From assembly GCF_002105155.1 (NCBI RefSeq), contig NW_019028979.1, forward strand, positions 1,116,001-1,180,000: 64,000 nucleotides of DNA, read 5' to 3'. The position numbers and the translations under genes were made by a program. The notes below the pieces were generated by a model that searched no databases, had not been told where the DNA came from, and saw nothing but the letters and a program-made list of their open reading frames with translations. The first letter of the stretch is position 1. Every line of letters starts with the position of its first letter. The stretch comes from Lobosporangium transversale. Taxonomy: Eukaryota; Mortierellomycota; Mortierellomycetes; Mortierellales; Mortierellaceae. This document shows, piece after piece, positions 59,801 through 64,000 of this stretch.

Positions 59801-61666
59801 ATGCTAGTCATAAGCATATTTGACATTTCACTGATCCTGGACATGATCTCTAACAATCTGACCACGGAGGACATCTTTACCTGCTGTAGAGTCTCTAAGA
59901 CCTGGGCAGTGCTCTTCACACCATACCAGTGGCGATCTCTCAAGATTGATATCCCAAGTCCACGATTACTACACTCTTCGGAGGCCAAGCTCATCTCCAG
60001 CCATGCTCATCTGATCCGGCACTTGGATATCAGTAGCCTTCGAATATTAAGCGCATTATTGTTCAATCCAGTGCCAGCGCCTCTGACATTTTTTTCAGAA
60101 GACAACACCTACAAAACAGCATGTACCGGCCTTCGGTCACTAGTTTGCAGTATTGACTCATTAGATGGAGAAGATATGTACAGTACAAACCGATTTAATA
60201 AGTCGAAGGCGCTACTTGAGCTAATTCGGCTGAACCCTCGACTCCAGCGACTTCATATTAATATATGTCATTGGAGAGTTCCTAAATACGTCGCTCAAGT
60301 ATTCTCACTACTGTCCACATCTTCTCTGACAAATCTCTGTGTTTCAACACCATCTATCTTCAGTGAAAAAGTTTACCGTGTGATCCTTCGCTCATGTCCC
60401 GAAACCCTAAAATATCTCTCTGTTCATACCACCTTTGCATCTTCACTAAGACATAGCGTTGATGAAGGAGATGATGAAGATGATGCAGACGGGCCCACTG
60501 CAAACCTACCACTCTTGCCTCATGGACAGCAACGATTATTTAGTGGACTCCAGGAACTGCATCTCACAGGACTTATGGGTATCGAATGTGCTACGACGAT
60601 ATTCTTTCCATTGTTACGGCGCTGCTCCTCTCTTTCTGTTTTGGCCGTACCTGAGATCAATTCCGCTCTGATGATGACGTTAGGAGCTATATTGCGGGAA
60701 TATTGTCCACTACTTTCAACCCTAATAGTCTATTGGGAGAATCTTTTTCCAACTGATCTCGCCGCATTGATCAAAGAAGCTTTTCCTGTAGTACCCCCTT
60801 TTTCTTGCAGGCTAAAATCCTTGACTATCGGAGGCTGGGCTCAGGGGGCTGAACCCTTCAACCCATTTGACGAAGGTGACATAATGTTTGATGCTCTTCC
60901 TGCTATCCTGGATCATTGTGGGCCGTCCCTGGAATGCTTACGGTTACTGGACGGCTTAGCCTTATCTTGGACTGATTTTGGGCGCATACTCACATCTTGC
61001 TCTACATTGAAGGAACTGTCATACGTCCCACCTATTAATGGAAGATATCTGTCGTTCGCAAAAGGGAGGAGCAGTGGTCCCTTGGAAGGGTTGGCTTCTG
61101 GCCCACAATGGTGTTTCAAGGACATAAAAGTCCTCCACTTGCATGTATTTGACTATTTAATTGTCAAACAGGAGGCGCCAATAGTTGCCAAAAATGACTC
61201 TGGAGTAGGGCTTGACTCAACAGCCCAAGAAGCTCGAGAAGACACACTAAAAATAATCAATCTATCACACGATCATGAGATAAACTCCTTAAATCTGGTA
61301 TCCTCCCGATCAGTCCAAGTATGGATAGGATTGCTTTTCAAACGACTAGGCCAACTTGTCAAGCTGAGAGAATTAATTCTAGGTTGGGAGTCACCATGTA
61401 TGCCCGCCAAACAGACACTCTTCTCATGGGGGTTCAAGGAGGGTCTGCAGCATTTAACGGGACTGAAAGATCTGGAAGTCTTGCATCTATGGGAAAGTTC
61501 AATCATCTATACTCCAGAGCAAGCAGCACGACTCCCAAGGAGCAAGCGGCAGGAAAGTAATCGATTCTGGGGTCAGCGAGAGCGGCAATGGATGAAGCAA
61601 CATTGGCCACGACTTCGAGAATACAGTGAAATTCCAGTCATCCAGACCGGTCCCGAACGCTTTTAG
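59801..61666 (+). CDS. F-box / leucine-rich-repeat protein
   Basis: Single exon, 621 residues, ATG at 59801. The N-terminal 45 residues are F-box-like: ISLILDMISNNLTTEDIFTC followed by CRVSKTWAVLFTPYQWRSL. A long leucine-rich region of irregular RNI type follows, with LRHLDIS-, LQRLHIN-, LKYLSVH-, LQELHLTG- and LRLLDG-type units, and a C-terminal LVKLRELILGWESP and LEVLHLWESSI. Such proteins are substrate receptors of SCF ubiquitin ligases. This intronless, divergent type belongs to large lineage-specific families in early-diverging fungi, so the substrate cannot be guessed. Its neighbour is an LRR gene in the same orientation, but the LRR types differ and the two are not obviously paralogous. 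Confidence 0.8.
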   Translation: MLVISIFDISLILDMISNNLTTEDIFTCCRVSKTWAVLFTPYQWRSLKIDIPSPRLLHSSEAKLISSHAHLIRHLDISSLRILSALLFNPVPAPLTFFSEDNTYKTACTGLRSLVCSIDSLDGEDMYSTNRFNKSKALLELIRLNPRLQRLHINICHWRVPKYVAQVFSLLSTSSLTNLCVSTPSIFSEKVYRVILRSCPETLKYLSVHTTFASSLRHSVDEGDDEDDADGPTANLPLLPHGQQRLFSGLQELHLTGLMGIECATTIFFPLLRRCSSLSVLAVPEINSALMMTLGAILREYCPLLSTLIVYWENLFPTDLAALIKEAFPVVPPFSCRLKSLTIGGWAQGAEPFNPFDEGDIMFDALPAILDHCGPSLECLRLLDGLALSWTDFGRILTSCSTLKELSYVPPINGRYLSFAKGRSSGPLEGLASGPQWCFKDIKVLHLHVFDYLIVKQEAPIVAKNDSGVGLDSTAQEAREDTLKIINLSHDHEINSLNLVSSRSVQVWIGLLFKRLGQLVKLRELILGWESPCMPAKQTLFSWGFKEGLQHLTGLKDLEVLHLWESSIIYTPEQAARLPRSKRQESNRFWGQRERQWMKQHWPRLREYSEIPVIQTGPERF

Positions 61667-61866
61667 TTTGCTTTTAATGTGGATTCATAATGTATATTTA
61701 TATACGCGAGCTTATATATATAAAAACACGGTTGTATATACAGATAATGTTGCTTCAAAAAAAAAATCAAAGTCAATAAAATTAGAACACAAAGCTAGAA
61801 GCTTTTTTACGCATCAAACTGAAGCGAAATAAGACTTTTTATTTTATTTTATTTTATTTTTATATC

Positions 61867-61910
<44 letters not shown>

Positions 61911-61929
61911 GGAGCTACACAACGGGGGA
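61667..61929. other. convergent 3' region with ATT repeat
   Basis: F-box 3' end and PPM gene 3' end. Holds a TTTTA repeat (61840-61860) and an ATT triplet microsatellite (61867-61910). Confidence 0.6.
61867..61910. repeat. ATT trinucleotide microsatellite
   Basis: About 14 perfect TTA/ATT units, 20 bp beyond the stop codon of the PPM gene. Confidence 0.9.
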
Positions 61930-63949
61930 CTACAGCACGACGATCACTACAGAGCCCTCGTCCCCTTCTTCACCTTCTTTCTCCATAATACCTAGATCCT
62001 TACGTGCTTGGTCCAAGACCTTGGCCAGTTCGAGCGCACAGTTCTCTTCACCCTTCTCCAATACATTCGCTGCTATGCGAGATAATTCAAAGTCCGATAT
62101 GAGAGCTTGATCATTTGGGTTCGTATTGGCCTTGCCTAGGCCCGTTGCTGTCGATGCGTCCTGTACGGAGCCATCTGCTGTAGCTATGTTTGTCAATGTG
62201 TGGGTAGTATATAGCAGTCCACGGCTCAAAAGGATTAACAATTGATCTGAAGGGCCTCTCGCAGCGTTCGCTGGTATCGATCCATTCCTTGTCTCCAGTA
62301 TGAAGCGGGTGATTTTAGGGTCTGCAGAAATATAGGGAGGATCATTCAGATTGTTGATGCCAATCTCATCCTGATCTTGCTGACTTGAACGTTCAGCCCT
62401 TGGTTCCCCGTTCTGTTCTTGGCCGCTTCTAAGCGTTTGATCGATTTTTGCGCGCAATGACTTTTCGACCCAAGGTGCGACAGAAGATCTAGCTTCCTGT
62501 TCGACCTTCCAATCCAAGTCTCCGAAAGCACGGGTTACAGGCAAGCCCAGGAATTTGCCATGTCTTGTTAAGAAGGTGTTTTGTGCAGATTCTGTTGAGC
62601 TACTATCGCTGTTACTGCCGTTGGTACTGTCGGTTGTGCACGAGGTTGAGCTACCGTTGTGTTGAGTTAAGAACTGCTCTGCAGTGAGTGCACGCTCCTT
62701 TGCCTCTGATGTGACTTTATAGTATTCTTCTGAGCCTGGATACCGGACCGAATGCTCGTGAGTTTCTGGTGGGTTGAGCCGACGAGCAGTCCACTGGCCT
62801 GCCGCGTCGTATCCTGCAAGTATGGCAACGGAGTCTCCCAATTGGGCAAGATAGAGGTCATGTCGACGTAAATCTACCCCTGTTTCTGAGGATGATGGCG
62901 ATGATGTGTGAGGAGCCAAGAAGGTAACTAAGGCTGTAGATCCTGTGATGACTTGAGCGATGACCTCTTGGGTTTTCTTCACTTCGTCCTCAGCGTTCAT
63001 TTCAGTACCATCGGGTTGAGCTAACGAGACGGTGATAGCAGTCGCCAGAAGCAACTCGTCAAGTTCTTTAAAGGTGGATTTGAGGGTGTCGATGACCTGA
63101 ATTGGGTCAATCTTGCAAGTGTTGGGGTTGGCATGGCGATGATCACGGTCATCGTCCGAATGATCTAGTTGGGTAGAGAGGGATTCATCGAGGATTGGCA
63201 CAAGGTGTTGTTGGAGATATTCGGCACATTGTGGACCATGGTGGGCTAACCGCACGAAAAGATGGAGGAAATGTGCAATACAAAAATATAAAGTTAAAGT
63301 AGTGTGAGCGATGCGATAAAGGGCATTTAAGGCATGGAAATAAATAAAGTAAAGTAAAGTAAAGTAAAATAAAGTAAAATAAAGTAAAATAAAGTAAAAT
63401 AAAGTAAAATAAATTAAATAAAATGAAATAAAATAAAAAAAATAAAAAATAAAAAAAGGAGTTGTGGGGTCCAAGACGGTTCATGGTTGATGTGGTTGGA
63501 AACGCGCATTTTTTTTTTTTTTTTTTTTTTTTGTAAATAAACAATTTTTGAGGAACAAAAACGGGAAATCGAGTGCCAATGGATTGGTTAGAGTTGTTGT
63601 TATTGGTGAATGTGGTCTCGTACAACCATTCCTTATTTTTGTTATCGACTGCATAAACAAGCAAGGAGTCTTGAAGGAGAAGAGCAAAGAATGTGGGGTT
63701 GCATTGACTAATTCAGAGCAAAAGGGCTAACTTACGATCGTATAATCCGACTAAAAGTCCACCTTCAAAGCCTGTAGGTTGGATGCTGACGCGTCCATTG
63801 TGCTCGCCACGACCATTTCCTTCTTGACTAGCTTGAAAGGATGTTGAGGTAACGGGGTATTGTCTGACAAACGAATGGGCTTTGATTGAATTGGCTGTAG
63901 GGATCACAGCCACGGTAGTTACTGGTTTGTTGGACTCTGGTACTGTCAT
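61930..63949 (-). CDS. PPM/PP2C-family protein lacking metal-binding residues
   Basis: Two exons on the minus strand, 63949-63736 and 63245-61930; 509 residues in frame. The PP2C order is clear: GGLLVGLYDPHHGPQCAEYL (motif 2), GSTALVTFLAP, LAQLGDSVAIL, LPVTRAFGDLDWK (motif 7), DQLLILLSRGLLYT (motif 8), VVIVVL at the end (motif 11). Key metal ligands are altered: the usual DGHGG reads DPHHG, the SDG Asp of motif 8 is Arg in SRG, and the DN before the last strand is GS. The first Asp remains. I infer a pseudophosphatase, in the manner of TAB1-like scaffolds. A Ser/Asn-rich insert (about residues 305-345) and an acidic C-terminal region complete the protein. The intron (490 nt) carries a decamer repeat and a poly-T run. 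Confidence 0.82.
63345..63430. repeat. AAAGTAAAAT decamer repeat in the PPM intron
   Basis: Five exact tandem AAAGTAAAAT units (63361-63410), with degenerate AAAGT/AAATA units on both sides. Confidence 0.9.
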
Positions 63950-64000
63950 TTGTTTTAAAAGAAAATTGCTATTTAGAGAGAATGATGGTTAAGCAGAAAT
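63950..64000. other. upstream edge of the PPM gene
   Basis: 51 bp upstream of the PPM start codon at the window edge; nothing else to report. Confidence 0.5.

Noticed and set aside
61840-61910. CRISPR-like repeats
   Set aside because: Repeats have no unique spacers; they are AT-rich microsatellites. No CRISPR array, rRNA or confident tRNA was seen in the window.

Overview
This is nuclear DNA of an intron-bearing, AT-leaning fungus. The genes have short introns (mostly 80-200 nt) with GTAAG/GTATG donors and TAG/CAG acceptors. Intergenic DNA is full of 20-35 nt poly(dA:dT) runs, and several genes carry long Gln/Ser/Asn-rich stretches. The gene set (PHO80-like cyclin, Whi3/Scw1-type RRM protein, DFG10-type polyprenal reductase, F-box/LRR and NLR-like LRR proteins, fungal PhoD) points to an early-diverging filamentous fungus. 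Mucoromycota, most likely Mortierellomycotina, is my inference; no ribosomal or mitochondrial marker lies in the window.

Layout. 0-5 kb: PhoD-like phosphatase (-). 6-9 kb: Whi3/Scw1-like RNA-binding protein (+), preceded by a nine-base repeat array. 9-13 kb: poor DNA with two tandem paralogous secreted proteins (+) that look like acidic-pro/cationic-Trp-rich precursors. 14-25 kb: dense housekeeping block with AP-1 mu, a CENP-B-type DNA-binding protein (-), NF-YB/HAP3, ARL2, the mitochondrial 2-oxodicarboxylate carrier and a cold-shock-domain protein. 25-30 kb: CMC4 (-) and polyprenal reductase (+) from a 110-bp divergent promoter, then a Sel1-repeat protein (-). 32-38 kb: an intron-containing MscL channel with a zinc-ribbon tail, then a PHO80-like cyclin. 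40-50 kb: SAP30-like subunit (-), kaptin (+) and translation elongation factor 2 (-). 50-51.5 kb: a PC-esterase-like membrane protein lacking its catalytic residues. 53-56.5 kb: a nearly complete PIF/Harbinger transposon with about 125-bp inverted repeats. 56.7-59.2 kb: a decaying NLR-like LRR gene. 59.8-61.7 kb: an F-box/LRR protein. 62-64 kb: a PPM-family protein that has lost metal-binding residues (-).

The genes do not form one pathway. Housekeeping genes (EF2, AP-1 mu, ARL2, carrier, NF-YB) are intact, with exon models that close in frame. Accessory islands at 9-13 kb and 52-60 kb hold the unusual material: the secreted tandem pair, the Harbinger element and the LRR gene. The strongest candidate for something undescribed is the secreted pair at 10,966-12,902. 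Second-tier observations are the bacterial-type MscL with zinc ribbon, a fungal KICSTOR-type kaptin, two apparently inactive enzyme homologues, and 9-nt and 17-nt microexons.
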